NCBI RefSeq assembly: GCF_003319115.1
Contig: NZ_QOHF01000004.1
Coordinates: 124,001 to 188,000, forward strand
Length of the DNA: 64,000 nucleotides
Direction of reading: 5' to 3'
From: Geodermatophilus sp. TF02-6
Lineage (GTDB): Bacteria; Actinomycetota; Actinomycetes; Mycobacteriales; Geodermatophilaceae
This document shows, piece after piece, positions 46,013-56,505 of the stretch (the stretch's first letter is position 1; each line of letters opens with the position of its first letter). Position numbers and translations under genes: made by a program. The notes under the pieces were generated by a model. The model did not search any database. It saw nothing but the letters and a program-made list of their open reading frames with translations, and was not told the DNA's origin.

Positions 46013-48071
46013 CGGCCGCCGCCATCAGCCCGGCCTGGTGGTCGCGCTCGCCGGTGCGCGTCCAGCAGGCGTCGCCGCCCAGCTCCCAGCAGCGCACCCC
46101 GGGGGCCATCGCCGCGTCGAACACCGCCTGCAGCTGCCGCTGGGCGGTCTCGTCGCAGACCCGCAGCAGCACCTCGACCCGGCGGTCGAGGTTGCGGTGC
46201 ATGAGGTCGGCGCTGCCGATCCACCACTCGCCGTCCCCGTCGCCCGCGAACCACATCGCCCGCGAGTGCTCCAGGAAGCGGCCGACGATCGACCGCACCC
46301 GGATGTTCTCCGACAGGCCGGGGACGCCGGGGCGCAGCGAGCAGATGCCGCGGATGAGCAGCTCCACCGGGACGCCCGCCGTCGAGGCCTCGTACAGGGC
46401 GTCGATGACCTGCTCGTCCACCAGGGAGTTCACCTTGATCCGGATGCCGGAGGGCCGGCCCTCCCGGGCGTGCCGCGCCTCCCGGTGGATCTTCTCGACC
46501 AGGCCGGTGCGGATCCCGTGCGGCGCCACCATCAGCCGGCGGTAGGTCGTCTGCCGCGAGTAGCCGGTCAGCGTGTTGAACAGGTCGGTCAGGTCGGCGC
46601 CCACCCGCGGGTCGGCGGTGAGGATGCCGAGGTCCTCGTAGAGACGGGCGGTCTTCGGGTTGTAGTTGCCCGTGCCGATGTGGCAGTAGCGGCGGATGAC
46701 GCCGCTCTCCCGGCGCACCACCAGCGCCGTCTTGCAGTGGGTCTTCAGGCCCACCAGCCCGTAGACGACGTGGCAGCCGGCCCGCTCCAGCGAGCGGGCC
46801 CAGCTGATGTTGGCCTCCTCGTCGAAGCGCGCCTTGATCTCGACGAGGACGACGACCTGCTTGCCGGCCTCCGCCGCGTCGATGAGCGCGTTGACGATGG
46901 GGGAGTCGCCCGAGGTGCGGTACAGCGTCTGCTTGATCGCCAGCACGTTCGCGTCGGCGGCGGCCTGCTCGATGAACCGTTGCACGCTCGTGGCGAACGA
47001 GTGGTACGGGTGGTGCACCAGCACGTCGCCCTCGCGCAGGGTGGCGAAGACGCTCATGGGCGTCTCCCCCTCGCTCAACCGCGGGTGGGTGGCCGGCACG
47101 AACGGCTCGTCCTTGAGCTCGGGGCGGTCGAGGTCGTAGAGCGCCCACAGCGCCGCCAGGTCCAACAGGCCGGGCACGTGGACGACGTCCTCCTTGTCCA
47201 CCTCCAGCTCGGAGACCAGCACCTGGAGGACCTGCGGGTCCATCGGCTCGGCCACCTCCAGGCGCACCGCCGGGCCGAAGCGGCGGCGGGCCAGCTCGCG
47301 CTCGAGCGCCTGCAGCAGGTCCTCGTCGCGGTCCTCCTCCACCTCCAGGTCGGCGTTGCGGGTGACCCGGAACAGGTGGTGGTCGATGACGTCGAGCCCG
47401 GGGAACAGCTGCTGCAGGTGGGCGGCGATGAGGTCCTCGAGCGGCAGGAACCTCGCCTGGGAGGTCGTGTCGAGCGGCCCGCCCGCTCCTACGGGCACGA
47501 ACCGCGGCACGTTGTTGGGCACCTTGAGCCGGGCGAAGCGCGGCGCCCCGGTGTCGGGGTCGCGCACCTGGACCGCCAGGTTCAGCGACAGCCCGCTGAT
47601 GTAGGGGAACGGGTGCGCGGGGTCGACCGCGAGCGGGGTGAGCACGGGAAACACCTGGTCGCGGAAGTAGTCCCGCAGCCGCGCGGCCTCGCCGTCCCCG
47701 ACCTCGTCCCAGTGCACGATCCGGATCCCGGCTTCCTCCAGCCGCGGGGTGATGTCCTTGGTGAAGACGTCGGCGTGCCGGTGCGCCAGGTCGCGGGTCC
47801 GCTCGCTCACCCGGGCCAGCTGCTCGCGGATGGTCAGCCCGTCGGGGGAGCGGACGGTGAGGCCGGTGCTCTGCCGCCGCTTGAGGCCGGCGATGCGGAC
47901 CATGAAGAACTCGTCGAGGTTGCTGGCGAAGATGGCGAGGAACTTCACCCGTTCCAGCAGCGGCAGCGAGTCGTCCTCCGCGAGCTCGAGGACCCGGGTG
48001 TTGAAGTCCAGCCAGGACAGCTCGCGGTTGATGTACCGGTCGGCGGGAGCGCCGGTTCGGGTGGAGACCAC
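45996..48071 (-). CDS. ppk1: Polyphosphate kinase 1
   Basis: The product has 691 residues. It makes polyphosphate from ATP. The N domain starts [50 protein letters not shown]. The catalytic C domains hold the auto-phosphorylated His in [15 protein letters not shown] (about residue 450) and [14 protein letters not shown]; the second conserved His is in a [29 protein letters not shown] region. The start GTG at 48071 is 5 nt from the cofC stop. Cytoplasmic or membrane-linked. cofC, ppk1 and mutT1 look like one operon. Confidence 0.96.
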   Translation of the reverse strand: MVSTRTGAPADRYINRELSWLDFNTRVLELAEDDSLPLLERVKFLAIFASNLDEFFMVRIAGLKRRQSTGLTVRSPDGLTIREQLARVSERTRDLAHRHADVFTKDITPRLEEAGIRIVHWDEVGDGEAARLRDYFRDQVFPVLTPLAVDPAHPFPYISGLSLNLAVQVRDPDTGAPRFARLKVPNNVPRFVPVGAGGPLDTTSQARFLPLEDLIAAHLQQLFPGLDVIDHHLFRVTRNADLEVEEDRDEDLLQALERELARRRFGPAVRLEVAEPMDPQVLQVLVSELEVDKEDVVHVPGLLDLAALWALYDLDRPELKDEPFVPATHPRLSEGETPMSVFATLREGDVLVHHPYHSFATSVQRFIEQAAADANVLAIKQTLYRTSGDSPIVNALIDAAEAGKQVVVLVEIKARFDEEANISWARSLERAGCHVVYGLVGLKTHCKTALVVRRESGVIRRYCHIGTGNYNPKTARLYEDLGILTADPRVGADLTDLFNTLTGYSRQTTYRRLMVAPHGIRTGLVEKIHREARHAREGRPSGIRIKVNSLVDEQVIDALYEASTAGVPVELLIRGICSLRPGVPGLSENIRVRSIVGRFLEHSRAMWFAGDGDGEWWIGSADLMHRNLDRRVEVLLRVCDETAQRQLQAVFDAAMAPGVRCWELGGDACWTRTGERDHQAGLMAAAGDQVG

Positions 48072-48075
48072 GCGC

Positions 48076-48774
48076 TCATCGTGCCGTAGAAGCCGATCCC
48101 CCGGATCCCGTCGAGGACGACGATGTGCCGACCGCGGTCAGCAGCGCGGCGGTGTGCCGGCCGATCCCGAGCCGCAGGGCGGCGCGGAGGTCGTCGGGGG
48201 TGTCGACGTCGCGGGCCAGGCCCGGCCAGGTCCCGGTGAGGGGGACGGCGCCGCCGGCCCGGTGCCGCCCGGCCGACCCGGCACCGAAGGCGGGGGCGAG
48301 GTCGGTGCCGGCCGCGGTGAGCAGCGTCGTCCCGGTGCCCTGCGCGTCGGCGACGAAGCACCGACCGCGTCCCCCACCCACCCGCGCCTCGGCGGCGGCC
48401 AGGGCGTCGGTCAGCTCCTCCGGGCGCAGCGCCGGGAGGTCGGAGGACAGCGCCGCGACAGCGGCGCTGCCGGTGGCGCGGGCACCGTGGGCCAGCGCCG
48501 GGTTCAGCCCGCGGTCGGGCTCGTCGGGCACCGTGCGGGCACCGAGGCCGGTGACGACCGCCCCGGCCGCGGGGTCGTCGGTCACCACCAGGACGTCGGC
48601 GACCGCGGAGGAGGCCAACGCGGCGGCGACCGTGTCGGCCAGCAGGGCCAGCACCAGCCGGGCGTGCGCGATCCCCGGCGGCCCGCCGAGCGCGTCGGTG
48701 AGGGGGGTCAGGCGGGTCTTGGCCACCGGCAACCGCTTCGCCGGGACCACGACCGACCACGCACGCACGGTCAC
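48076..48774 (-). CDS. cofC: 2-phospho-L-lactate (or PEP) guanylyltransferase, F420 synthesis
   Basis: The product has 232 residues. It shows the CofC/FbiD nucleotidyltransferase fold: [20 protein letters not shown] at the N-terminus, [37 protein letters not shown] and [12 protein letters not shown]. It transfers GMP to phospholactate in archaea, or to PEP in mycobacteria (FbiD), for coenzyme F420. Which substrate applies here is not shown. The GTG at 48774 is likely. The last 15 residues, [16 protein letters not shown], are low complexity. The other fbi genes are outside this window. Confidence 0.9.
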   Translation of the reverse strand: MTVRAWSVVVPAKRLPVAKTRLTPLTDALGGPPGIAHARLVLALLADTVAAALASSAVADVLVVTDDPAAGAVVTGLGARTVPDEPDRGLNPALAHGARATGSAAVAALSSDLPALRPEELTDALAAAEARVGGGRGRCFVADAQGTGTTLLTAAGTDLAPAFGAGSAGRHRAGGAVPLTGTWPGLARDVDTPDDLRAALRLGIGRHTAALLTAVGTSSSSTGSGGSASTAR

Positions 48775-48843
48775 AATGTCAGCACACCACCCCGGGCGGG
48801 CGGTGCGGACGCCGGACCCGGTACGCCACCGCGGCCGGCGCGC

Positions 48844-48899
48844 CCCGATCATGGACCCGGCGCGCCCCGATCATGGACACGGCCCGATCATGGACGCGG
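48844..48899 (+). repeat. Three copies of a 17-bp repeat CCCGATCATGGACnCGG
   Basis: Copies lie at 48844-48860, 48866-48882 and 48883-48899, in the 171-bp gap between divergent cofC and plsC. The core CCGATCATGG contains a GATC palindrome. It may be an operator array for the divergent promoters or a dispersed repeat. Nothing else is seen in this gap. Confidence 0.8.
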
Positions 48900-48945
48900 C
48901 CACCACGGCCCGGCAGGGGCCGGACGAGCAGGAGGGAGGGAGCCG

Positions 48946-49761
48946 GTGACGCAGGACGGGTCCCCGGACGCCGGGAGGACGCGCCGCGCCGGGGCGGCGC
49001 TGTCGCGGTGGCGCACCCGCAGGCCGCTGCCTGCGGCCCTGCTGCTGTGCGTCCTGCTGGTCTACCCGGTCACCGTGCTGCTGTTCCGGCTGCGCTACCG
49101 GCACGCCGAGCGGCTCCCCCGCACCGGCCCGGTGCTGGTGGTGGCCAACCACGTCTCGGTCCTCGACCCGCTGGCCTGCGCCCGGCTGGTCTGGGACTGC
49201 GGCCGCGTGCCCCACTTCCTGGCCAAGGCGTCGGTCTTCAAGGGCCCGGTCGGCGGCATCCTGCGGGCCGCCGGGCAGATCCCCGTCGTCCGGGGCACCG
49301 TCGACGCCCGCACCTCCCTGGCGGCCGCCGAGGCCGACCTCGCCGCCGGCAACGTCGTCATCATCTACCCGGAGGGGTCGGTCACCCGCGACCCCGACTG
49401 GTGGCCGATGGAGGCGCGCACCGGGGTGGCCCGGCTGGCGCTGGCCACCGACGCCGTCGTCGTCCCGGTGGCTCAGTGGGGGCCGCAGCGGGTGCACGAC
49501 TACCACACCAAGCAGTTGCACCCGCGGCTGCGCGCGCCGGCGGACTACCTGGTCGGCGAGCCGGTCGACCTCGCCGACCTGCGCGCGCAGGTGCGCGCCG
49601 GCCGCCCGCTGACCGCCGAGCTGCTGCGCGAGGTCACCGACCGCATGATGACCGCCGTGCGCGACCAGCTGGCCGAGCTGCGCGGGGAGCCGGCGCCGGC
49701 GGGCTTCCACCCGCGTCCCGCGCGTCCGCTGCCCGGCGACCTGCCGGGGAGCGCGGCGTGA
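48946..49761 (+). CDS. 1-acyl-sn-glycerol-3-phosphate acyltransferase family protein
   Basis: The product has 271 residues. One hydrophobic segment (about 25-45, [20 protein letters not shown]) precedes the PlsC domain. The NHx4D motif is [13 protein letters not shown]. The second motif region is [22 protein letters not shown], and [30 protein letters not shown] holds the EGS box. It should acylate lysophosphatidate at the membrane. The GTG at 48946 has GGAGGGAGGG just upstream. gpsA, 55 bp downstream, makes glycerol-3-phosphate, so the pair serves phospholipid synthesis. Confidence 0.92.
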   Translation: MTQDGSPDAGRTRRAGAALSRWRTRRPLPAALLLCVLLVYPVTVLLFRLRYRHAERLPRTGPVLVVANHVSVLDPLACARLVWDCGRVPHFLAKASVFKGPVGGILRAAGQIPVVRGTVDARTSLAAAEADLAAGNVVIIYPEGSVTRDPDWWPMEARTGVARLALATDAVVVPVAQWGPQRVHDYHTKQLHPRLRAPADYLVGEPVDLADLRAQVRAGRPLTAELLREVTDRMMTAVRDQLAELRGEPAPAGFHPRPARPLPGDLPGSAA

Positions 49762-49816
49762 TCCCACGCGGTGGGCAGGACGCGGGCGAGCCCGCGAGCC
49801 GTGCCGTGGGCAGCCC

Positions 49817-50845
49817 GTGAGCGAGTTCGCGCTGCCCGGCGCGGGGCACGGCACGCACGCCGCCGTCCTCGGCGCCGGCTCCTGGGGCACCACCTTCGCC
49901 AAGGTGCTCGCCGACGCCGGGTGCTCCGTGGCCCTGCACGCCCGCCGCCCCGAACTGGCCCGCGCGATCACCGCCACCCGGGAGAACCGCGACTACCTGC
50001 CCGGCATCCGCCTGCCCGACCGGCTGCGCGCCACCGAGGACGCGGCCGAGGCGCTGGCCGGTGCCGAGATCGTGGTCCTCGCCGTCCCGTCGCAGTCGCT
50101 GCGCGCCAACCTCACCGAGTGGGCTGCGCTGCTGCCGGCGGAGGCGGTCCTGCTGTCGCTGATGAAGGGCATCGAGCTGGGCAGCACCAAGCGGATGAGC
50201 CAGGTCATCTGCGAGGTCACCGGCGCCCCGGGCGAGCGGGTCGCGGCGCTGTCCGGGCCCAACCTGGCCCGGGAGATCGCCGAGGAGCAGCCGGCGGCGA
50301 CCGTGGTCGCCTGCACCGACCACGGCCGGGCCGCGCAGGTCCAGGCCGCCTGCCACACCCCCTACTTCCGGCCCTACACCAACCGCGACCTGGTCGGCTG
50401 CGAGCTCGGCGGCGCGGTCAAGAACGTCATCGCGCTCGCGTGCGGCATCACCGAGGGCATGGGCTTCGGCGACAACACCCGGGCCTCGCTCATCACCCGC
50501 GGCCTGGCCGAGACCGCCCGGCTGGGAGCGGCGCTGGGGGCCGAGCCCACCACCTTCGCCGGGCTGGCCGGCCTCGGCGACCTGGTGGCCACCTGCAGCT
50601 CGCCGCTGTCGCGCAACCGCACCTTCGGCGAGCGGCTCGGCCGGGGCATGACCCTCGAGGAGGTGCAGCAGACCACCCGGCAGGTCGCCGAGGGGGTCAA
50701 GAGCTGCCGGCCCGTGCTGGACCTGGCGCGGGCGCACGGGGTGGACATGCCGATCACCGAGGCCGTCGTCCGCGTCTGCCACGAGGAGGTGCCGGCGGCG
50801 CAGATGGTCAAGGAGATCATGTCCCGGGAAGCGAAGCCCGAGTGA
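49817..50845 (+). CDS. gpsA: Glycerol-3-phosphate dehydrogenase [NAD(P)+]
   Basis: The product has 342 residues. It reduces dihydroxyacetone phosphate to sn-glycerol-3-phosphate for phospholipids. The Rossmann motif is [21 protein letters not shown] (about 15-35). Catalytic Lys residues lie in LMKGIE and [38 protein letters not shown], and [22 protein letters not shown] is typical. The GTG start gives 14 extra residues before the fold. Its stop overlaps the next GTG. Confidence 0.96.
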   Translation: MSEFALPGAGHGTHAAVLGAGSWGTTFAKVLADAGCSVALHARRPELARAITATRENRDYLPGIRLPDRLRATEDAAEALAGAEIVVLAVPSQSLRANLTEWAALLPAEAVLLSLMKGIELGSTKRMSQVICEVTGAPGERVAALSGPNLAREIAEEQPAATVVACTDHGRAAQVQAACHTPYFRPYTNRDLVGCELGGAVKNVIALACGITEGMGFGDNTRASLITRGLAETARLGAALGAEPTTFAGLAGLGDLVATCSSPLSRNRTFGERLGRGMTLEEVQQTTRQVAEGVKSCRPVLDLARAHGVDMPITEAVVRVCHEEVPAAQMVKEIMSREAKPE

Positions 50846-52047
50846 GCGGGGCGACCGAGGACGGAACCGGGGTGAGCGCGGCGAGCGGGGGCAGAGGCGA
50901 CGGACCGGCCCGGGGCGACGGACCGGCCTGGGGCGACGGCACCCGGTCGGTCCGCGCGGGGGAGCCGGCGCCCGTACCGGGTGCGCCGCTGCGGCCCTCA
51001 CCGGTGTTCGCCGCCCCCTACCACCTCGGCGACGCCCCGCCCCGCGCCGGCGGCGCCGACGCCTACGCCCGCACCGAGCACCCCACGCTGCGGGTCTTCG
51101 AGACGGCGGTCGGCGAGCTGGACGGCGGCCGCTGCCTGTCCTTCGCGACCGGCATGGCCGCGGTCAGCGCCGCGGTGCTGGCCGTCGTCCGGGCCGGCGA
51201 CCGGGTGGTGCTGCCCGCCGACGGCTACTTCACCACCCGGCTGCTCGCCCGCGAGGAGCTCGAGCGCTTCGGGCTGGCCGTCGAGTACGTGCCCACCCCG
51301 GAGATCGCGGCGGTCGCCGCCCGCGGCGACCTGGCGGGCGCCCGGATGGTGGTGCTGGAGACGCCCAGCAACCCGCAGCTGGACGTCTGCGACGTCGTCG
51401 CCGTGGCCCGCGCGACCCGGGCGGCCGGCGCGGTGCTCGCCGTCGACAACACCACCGCCACCCCGCTGGGCCAGCGGCCCCTGGAGCTCGGTGCCGACCT
51501 GACGATCGGCAGCGACACCAAGGCGCTGACCGGGCACAGCGACCTGCTCCTGGGGCACGTGAGCACCACCGACGACGCGCTGTACGACCGGATCAAGGCC
51601 TTTCGCGACCACACCGGCGGCACGCCCGGCGCCTTCGAGGCCTGGCTCGGCCACCGCTCGATGAGCACCCTGGACCTGCGGCTGGCCCGCCAGGCGGCCA
51701 CCGCCGCGGCCGTCGCCGACCTGCTGGCCGCCCATCCCGCGGTCACCGGCGTCCGCTGGCCGTGGCGACCCGGCGACCCGTCCCACGCCCTGGCCACGCG
51801 GCAGATGCGCCGCCCGAACGGGGTCGTCTCCGCCGAGCTGGCCGACGAGGCGGCGGTGCGCCGGCTGCTGGCGGCCAGCCGCCTGTGGACGGCGGCGACC
51901 AGCTTCGGCGGGGTGCACAGCACCGTCGACCGGCGGGCGCAGTGGGGTGGGGACGCCGTACCGCCGGGCTTCGTCCGGCTCTCCTGCGGGGTCGAGGACA
52001 CCGCCGACCTCGTCGCCGACCTCGCCGCGGCGCTCGACGCGCGGTGA
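50842..52047 (+). CDS. Cys/Met-metabolism PLP enzyme (cystathionine gamma-lyase/synthase family)
   Basis: The product has 401 residues. The first 45 are low complexity with a repeated GDGPA unit. The fold-type I PLP enzyme follows: [46 protein letters not shown]-like [23 protein letters not shown] and the PLP Lys in [35 protein letters not shown] fits the trans-sulfuration family. The exact reaction (lyase or synthase) cannot be told from sequence. It is coupled to gpsA by a GTGA overlap; an in-frame GTG at 50872 is an alternative start. Confidence 0.88.
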   Translation: MSGATEDGTGVSAASGGRGDGPARGDGPAWGDGTRSVRAGEPAPVPGAPLRPSPVFAAPYHLGDAPPRAGGADAYARTEHPTLRVFETAVGELDGGRCLSFATGMAAVSAAVLAVVRAGDRVVLPADGYFTTRLLAREELERFGLAVEYVPTPEIAAVAARGDLAGARMVVLETPSNPQLDVCDVVAVARATRAAGAVLAVDNTTATPLGQRPLELGADLTIGSDTKALTGHSDLLLGHVSTTDDALYDRIKAFRDHTGGTPGAFEAWLGHRSMSTLDLRLARQAATAAAVADLLAAHPAVTGVRWPWRPGDPSHALATRQMRRPNGVVSAELADEAAVRRLLAASRLWTAATSFGGVHSTVDRRAQWGGDAVPPGFVRLSCGVEDTADLVADLAAALDAR

Positions 52048-52096
52048 CCCGCCGGTCGGCTCCCGCCCGTCGCCCGGGGCCCCGACCCGGCTCCAC

Positions 52097-52102
52097 TAGT
52101 GT
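52097..52102 (+). promoter_or_regulatory. Leaderless -10 element TAGTGT of ddl
   Basis: TAGTGT ends 8 nt before the ATG at 52111. No ribosome site is seen. Confidence 0.5.
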
Positions 52103-52110
52103 CGGCCGCG

Positions 52111-53259
52111 ATGAGCGGACAGGCGGGCAGGGTGCGGATCGCGGTGGTCTTCGGCGGGCGCAGCGCCGAACACCCCATCTCCTGCGTCTCCGCCGGCGCC
52201 GTCCTCGCGGCGCTGGACCCCGACCGGTACGACGTCGTCCCCGTCGGCATCACCCGCGACGGCCGGTGGGTGCTGCCCGATCCCGCGCAGCGCCTGGCGA
52301 TCGTCGACGGCGCGCTGCCCGAGGTCACCGGCGGGACGGCGGTGACGCTGGTCGGTGACCCCGGTGGCCGCGGGCTGGTCGGCCTGGACGGCGGCGGGCC
52401 GCGGATCGGGCTCGACGTGGTCTTCCCCGTGCTGCACGGCGCCTACGGCGAGGACGGCACCATCCAGGGCCTGCTGGAGATGAGCGGCATCCCCTACGTG
52501 GGCTCGGGCGTCTTCGCCAGCGCGGCGTCGATGGACAAGGAGCACACCAAGCAGCTGCTGGCCGCCGCCGGGCTGCCGCAGGGCGACCACGTGGTGCTGC
52601 GCGACGCCTCCGGGGCGGTGGCGGCCGACCCCGACGCGCTCGACGCCGCCGCCCGGGAGCGGCTGGGCCTGCCGGTGTTCGTCAAGCCCGCGCGGGCCGG
52701 GTCGAGCATCGGGATCACCAAGGTCACCGACTGGGCGCAGTTCCCCGACGCCGTGGCCGTGGCGGCCGCGGTGGACCCCAAGGTGGTCGTGGAGGCCGCC
52801 GTCCCGGGCCGGGAGATCGAGTGCGGCGTGCTGGCCCGGCCCGGCGGCGGACTGCCGGAGGCCAGCCGGCCGGCCGAGATCCGGCTGCGCCCGGGCACCG
52901 AGTGGTACGACTTCGCGGCCAAGTACCTGGAGGACGCCGCCGAGTTCGACGTCCCCGCCCACCTCACCCCCGAGCAGACCCGGGTGGTGCAGCAGGCCGC
53001 CTGCCGCGCGTACCTGGCCCTGGACTGCCGCGGCCTGGCGCGGGTGGACTTCTTCCTCGGCGCGGGTCCGGACGGCGCCGAGCGGCTGGTGGTCAACGAG
53101 GTCAACACCATGCCCGGCTTCACCCCGATCTCGATGTACCCGCGGATGTGGGCGGCGACCGGCGTGGACTTCGCCCAGCTGGTGGACCGGCTGGTCGCGG
53201 TCGCGCTGGAGGAGACCCGCCCCGCGGCGCAGCCCGCGCTGGACGGCACGCGGACGTGA
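52111..53259 (+). CDS. ddl: D-alanine--D-alanine ligase
   Basis: The product has 382 residues. It makes the D-Ala-D-Ala dipeptide for peptidoglycan with ATP. ATP-grasp features are present: [24 protein letters not shown] at the N-terminus, [66 protein letters not shown] and [27 protein letters not shown] with the catalytic Glu/Asn. The Tyr in HGAYGEDG is the type linked to vancomycin-sensitive D-Ala ligases. The ATG at 52111 is a leaderless-type start. Confidence 0.96.
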   Translation: MSGQAGRVRIAVVFGGRSAEHPISCVSAGAVLAALDPDRYDVVPVGITRDGRWVLPDPAQRLAIVDGALPEVTGGTAVTLVGDPGGRGLVGLDGGGPRIGLDVVFPVLHGAYGEDGTIQGLLEMSGIPYVGSGVFASAASMDKEHTKQLLAAAGLPQGDHVVLRDASGAVAADPDALDAAARERLGLPVFVKPARAGSSIGITKVTDWAQFPDAVAVAAAVDPKVVVEAAVPGREIECGVLARPGGGLPEASRPAEIRLRPGTEWYDFAAKYLEDAAEFDVPAHLTPEQTRVVQQAACRAYLALDCRGLARVDFFLGAGPDGAERLVVNEVNTMPGFTPISMYPRMWAATGVDFAQLVDRLVAVALEETRPAAQPALDGTRT

Positions 53260-53903
53260 CCCCGCCGGTGCCCGTCCGCCTGGGCGGGCTGGCGCTGCTG
53301 CTGGGACTGCTGGCCGGCTGCGCGACGGCGGTCGAGGGGGCGGCGACCGCGACACCCGCCGTCCCGACGCCGGCCACGCCCGGCGCGCTCGAGGAGCTGG
53401 TCGTGCCCGGGGTGCCCTCCGGGCTGCCGCGGGTGCCGGACCGGGACCTCTCCCCGCCGGCGGGGGAGAAGACGGTCCAGGACGTGGCCGGGTACGCCGA
53501 CGACCCCGACCGGGAGCGCGCGGTGCTCGAGGACTACGGCTACCGGTACGGCTGGGAGCGCTACTGGGGCTCCGGCTCCGGCCCGCTGACCAGCGTGTTC
53601 ATCCACCAGTTCGCGACCCGGGACGGAGCGGCGGCGTTCACCGAGGACCTCGCCCGCAACGACGCCGAGGCCTACGGCGGCGTGCTGCGCGACGACCCGC
53701 CGCACCTGCCCGGCGGTTGCCGGCTGCTCACCCTGGACGCCGGGCACCCCTCGTCCGGCCTGGCCGGGCCCGCGGCGTTCTCCTGGTGCGCGCACGGGGT
53801 GTTCAGCGTGGCGGTGACCGCCGTCGCCGGCTCGGTGCAGGCGGCCACCGACGAGGTGCACGCCGTCGTCGCGGCCCAGCTCGAGCGCCTGCCGCCGTCC
53901 TGA
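53256..53903 (+). CDS. Putative lipoprotein
   Basis: The product has 215 residues. A lipoprotein signal ([20 protein letters not shown], lipobox LAGC) predicts outer-surface anchoring. After a Pro/Ala/Thr-rich linker comes a domain of about 140 residues without a motif that I recognise ([30 protein letters not shown] is its clearest stretch) and three cysteines. The GTG overlaps the ddl stop. A lipoprotein gene holds the same place beside ddl in mycobacteria as I remember it, but its role is unknown. Confidence 0.82.
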   Translation: MTPPVPVRLGGLALLLGLLAGCATAVEGAATATPAVPTPATPGALEELVVPGVPSGLPRVPDRDLSPPAGEKTVQDVAGYADDPDRERAVLEDYGYRYGWERYWGSGSGPLTSVFIHQFATRDGAAAFTEDLARNDAEAYGGVLRDDPPHLPGGCRLLTLDAGHPSSGLAGPAAFSWCAHGVFSVAVTAVAGSVQAATDEVHAVVAAQLERLPPS

Positions 53904-53949
53904 CGGCCGGCCGCGGGAGCACCGCAGCACGGGCAGCCGGCGGCGCGGG

Positions 53950-53975
53950 GTCAGGACGGTGGGCGCCGTCCTGAC
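53950..53975. terminator. Hairpin between convergent genes
   Basis: GTCAGGACGG/CCGTCCTGAC is a perfect 10-bp stem with a TGGGCG loop between the lipoprotein and DUF3515 genes. No T tract follows. The right arm repeats the CGTCCTGACGGCC found at the lipoprotein stop. Confidence 0.5.
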
Positions 53976-53983
53976 GGCCTGGC

Positions 53984-54628
53984 TCAGCCGTCGGCCTGCA
54001 CCGGCCGGGCGGGGAGGGCGCCGGCGACCACCGGGCCCAGGGCGGTCACCGGTGCGCTGTCGGTGTCGGCGGAGACGGTGACCTGCACGTAGACCGGCCG
54101 GTCGACGGCGGTCCACACGACGACGTCGGGGTCGCCGGTGTCGACGAACCACTGCACCCCGTTGATCTGGATCAGCGGCGACGTCGGCTCCAGGCCGGCC
54201 GGGCGGTCGACGCCGCAGACGAGCACGACCGGCGGCTCGCCCCAGGCGTAGGCGAACGGGGAGTCCGACTGCACCGGGCGGGACTGCTCGCCGGTCAGCT
54301 CCAGGGGCAGCGCGCTCATCAGCGCCGGGCAGGAGGCGTCGGCCTCCGGGGTCACCGGCGGCACCTGCACGGGCAGCGGGGGGAGGTCGGCCCGACCGGG
54401 CGTGGAGGTGCCCTCGACCTCGGCGGCAGCGGAGTCGCCGGAGCCGCCGGATTCGTCCCCACCGAGGACGCGGACGAGGACGACCAGCACGACGACCAGC
54501 GGCAGGACGACGGCGGCGACGACCAGCGCGACGCGGCGCAGGGGGTCGTCGGGCCGGGACGGCGGCGCGGGCGGCGGACCCTCGGGTGCCGGCCCGGCGG
54601 GGTCGGCCCCGGGAGGGGTCTCGGTCAG
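53984..54628 (-). CDS. DUF3515-family membrane-anchored protein
   Basis: The product looks like the actinobacterial DUF3515 family: a short Pro-rich cytoplasmic start, one membrane helix (RVALVVAAVVLPLVVVLVVLV), then an outer domain with paired cysteines (ASCPALMSALPLEL and VLVCGVDRPAGLEPTSPLIQINGVQWF). The function is unknown. The start is unclear. The first GTG in frame (54490) would cut the membrane helix in half, so I extend to the CTG at 54628 (CTG ACC GAG ACC), just after the stop of the gene before it. A frameshift or rare start must be considered. Confidence 0.7.
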   Translation of the reverse strand: MTETPPGADPAGPAPEGPPPAPPSRPDDPLRRVALVVAAVVLPLVVVLVVLVRVLGGDESGGSGDSAAAEVEGTSTPGRADLPPLPVQVPPVTPEADASCPALMSALPLELTGEQSRPVQSDSPFAYAWGEPPVVLVCGVDRPAGLEPTSPLIQINGVQWFVDTGDPDVVVWTAVDRPVYVQVTVSADTDSAPVTALGPVVAGALPARPVQADG

Positions 54629-54633
54629 GGCAC

Positions 54634-54867
54634 TCAGATGTTGACGACGGGGCAGGTCAGGGTGCGGGTGATGCCGTCGACCGACTGCACGCGGGCGACG
54701 ACCAGGCGGCCCAGCTCGTCGACGGTCTCCGCCTCCGCGCGCACGATCACGTCGTAGGGACCCGTGACGTCCTCGGCCTTGGACACGCCGGAGATCTGGC
54801 TGATCGTCGAGGCCACCTGGGCGGCCTTGCCGACTTCGGTCTGGATGAGGATGTAGGCGTGGACCAC
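54634..54867 (-). CDS. Stand-alone Lrp/AsnC (RAM) ligand-binding domain protein
   Basis: The product has 77 residues and is only the RAM domain of Lrp/AsnC regulators: HAYILIQTEVGKAAQVASTISQISGVSKAEDVTGPYDVIVRAEAETVDELGRLVVARVQSVDGITRTLTC. There is no HTH, so it should bind an amino acid and form oligomers rather than bind DNA. The GTG at 54867 has GGAGAGG upstream; the frame stays open to 54933 but that part looks non-coding. It is near DUF3515 and divergent from thiL. Confidence 0.9.
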   Translation of the reverse strand: MVHAYILIQTEVGKAAQVASTISQISGVSKAEDVTGPYDVIVRAEAETVDELGRLVVARVQSVDGITRTLTCPVVNI

Positions 54868-54959
54868 GGGAGACCTCTCCTCGGGCAGCGCGGCCGGTGC
54901 GGCGTCCGCACGAGCGAGCGGACAGTTGGGCAACCTACAGCAGCAGTGCGGAGGAACCG

Positions 54960-56000
54960 GTGACCCGTCCCCGTCCGCTGCTGCCCCGGGAGGACCCCGC
55001 CGACAGCGTGCGGGTCGTCGGCGAGTTCGGGGTGATCGCCCGGGTGCTGGCCCGGTCGGGTACGGCGCGGGTCGCCGAGGTGGGCGCGGGGGACGACGCG
55101 GCGGTGCTGCGCGCGCCCGACGGCCGGGTGGTGGCGACCACCGACGTCCTGGTGGAGGGCCGCCACTTCCGGCGCGACTGGTCGTCGGCCGAGGACGTCG
55201 GGCACAAGGCGGCGGCGGCCAACCTCGCCGACGTCACCGCGATGGGCGGGGTGGCGACGGCGCTGCTGGTCGGGCTGGCCTGCCCGCCGGACACCCCGAC
55301 CGCGTGGCTGGAGGGGGTGGCCGCCGGGCTGGCGGAGGAGTGCGCGCCGCTCGGGGCGGCCGTCGTCGGCGGGGACACCGTGGCCTGCGCACCCGACAGC
55401 GGCGCCGTCGTCCTGTCGGTGACCGCGCTCGGCGACCTCGGCGGGCGGGCCCCGGTGCTGCGGTCGGGGGCGCGGCCCGGCGACGTGCTGGCCCTGGCCG
55501 GCCGGCTCGGCTGGTCGGCCTGCGGCCTGGCCGTGCTCCGGCGCGGGTTCCCCGGCCCGCTGGCGGCGGTGGCCGCGCACCGCCGTCCCACCCCGCCCTA
55601 CGCGGCCGGGCCGGCGGCGGCCGACGCGGGGGCCACGGCGATGTGCGACGTCAGCGACGGGCTGCTCGCCGATGCCGGGCACATCGCGGCGGAGAGCGGC
55701 GTCGTCCTCGACGTCGACCGGGCCGCGCTGGTGCGGGCCACGCTGGAGCAGCCCGGGCCGCTGCAGCAGGTGGCCGCCGCCCTGGGCGGCGACCCGATGG
55801 CCTGGGTGCTCACCGGCGGGGAGGACCACGCCCTGCTCGCCACCTTCCCCGCCGGCACCGACCTGCCGGCGGGCTGGACGGCGGTCGGCACGGTCCGCGC
55901 GGCGACCGCCGGCCCGGGCGTGCTGGTGGACGGCGAGCCGGCGGAGGCCGCCGCCGCCGCCGTCGGAGCGGAGGGGACCGGCCATGTGCACTTCCGGTGA
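54960..56000 (+). CDS. thiL: Thiamine-monophosphate kinase
   Basis: The product has 346 residues. It makes thiamine diphosphate from the monophosphate with ATP. Family stretches are GEFGVIARVLAR, VGAGDDAAVLRAPDGRVVATTDVLVEGRHFRRDWSSAEDVGHKAAAANLADVTAMGG (metal and ATP site) and AMCDVSDGLLADAGHIA, WVLTGGEDHALLATFP. The GTG at 54960 has GGAGGAACCG. It overlaps the next gene by 17 nt. Confidence 0.95.
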   Translation: MTRPRPLLPREDPADSVRVVGEFGVIARVLARSGTARVAEVGAGDDAAVLRAPDGRVVATTDVLVEGRHFRRDWSSAEDVGHKAAAANLADVTAMGGVATALLVGLACPPDTPTAWLEGVAAGLAEECAPLGAAVVGGDTVACAPDSGAVVLSVTALGDLGGRAPVLRSGARPGDVLALAGRLGWSACGLAVLRRGFPGPLAAVAAHRRPTPPYAAGPAAADAGATAMCDVSDGLLADAGHIAAESGVVLDVDRAALVRATLEQPGPLQQVAAALGGDPMAWVLTGGEDHALLATFPAGTDLPAGWTAVGTVRAATAGPGVLVDGEPAEAAAAAVGAEGTGHVHFR

Positions 56001-56505
56001 GGCGGTGCTGACCGACGGCCGCCCGGTCACCCTGCGCGCGGTGTCCTACGACGACCCGGTGGCCCGCCGGCTGGTGGCCCGTGTGCAGCAGGAGTACGTG
56101 ACCCGGTACGGCGGGCCCGACGAGGCGGTCGTCGACCCCGGCGAGTTCGAGCCGCCCGCCGGGCTGTTCCTCGTCGCCTGCGTGGACGGCGTCCCGGCCG
56201 GCTGCGGGGCGTGGCGGGCGCACGCGCCCGGTGTGGCCGAGGTCAAGCGGGTCTATGTCGAACCGGCGTTCCGGCGGCGCGGCCTGGCCCAGCTGCTCAT
56301 GGCGGCCCTGGAGGACAGCGCGGCCGCGGCCGGCCACCGGGCCGTCGTGCTCAACTCCGGTCCCCGGCAGCCCGAGGCGCTGGGGCTCTACGCGGCCCTC
56401 GGCTACGCACCGGTGCCCGGGTACGGCGTCTACGCCGACTCGCCCGGCGCGGTCTTCCTGGGCCGGGAGCTGGCGGCCCGGGAGGACCCGCCGTGGGCGT
56501 CGTGA
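55984..56505 (+). CDS. GNAT-family N-acetyltransferase
   Basis: The product has 173 residues. The acetyl-CoA motif A is clear: VAEVKRVYVEPAFRRRGLAQLLMAALEDSAAAAGHRAVVLNSG (RRxGxA loop, about residues 88-120), followed by GLYAALGYAPVPGYG (motif B). The substrate is unknown. The ATG at 55984 lies inside the end of thiL, and the stop overlaps the kinase-like gene, so thiL, this gene and the next form a tight operon. Confidence 0.92.
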   Translation: MCTSGEAVLTDGRPVTLRAVSYDDPVARRLVARVQQEYVTRYGGPDEAVVDPGEFEPPAGLFLVACVDGVPAGCGAWRAHAPGVAEVKRVYVEPAFRRRGLAQLLMAALEDSAAAAGHRAVVLNSGPRQPEALGLYAALGYAPVPGYGVYADSPGAVFLGRELAAREDPPWAS

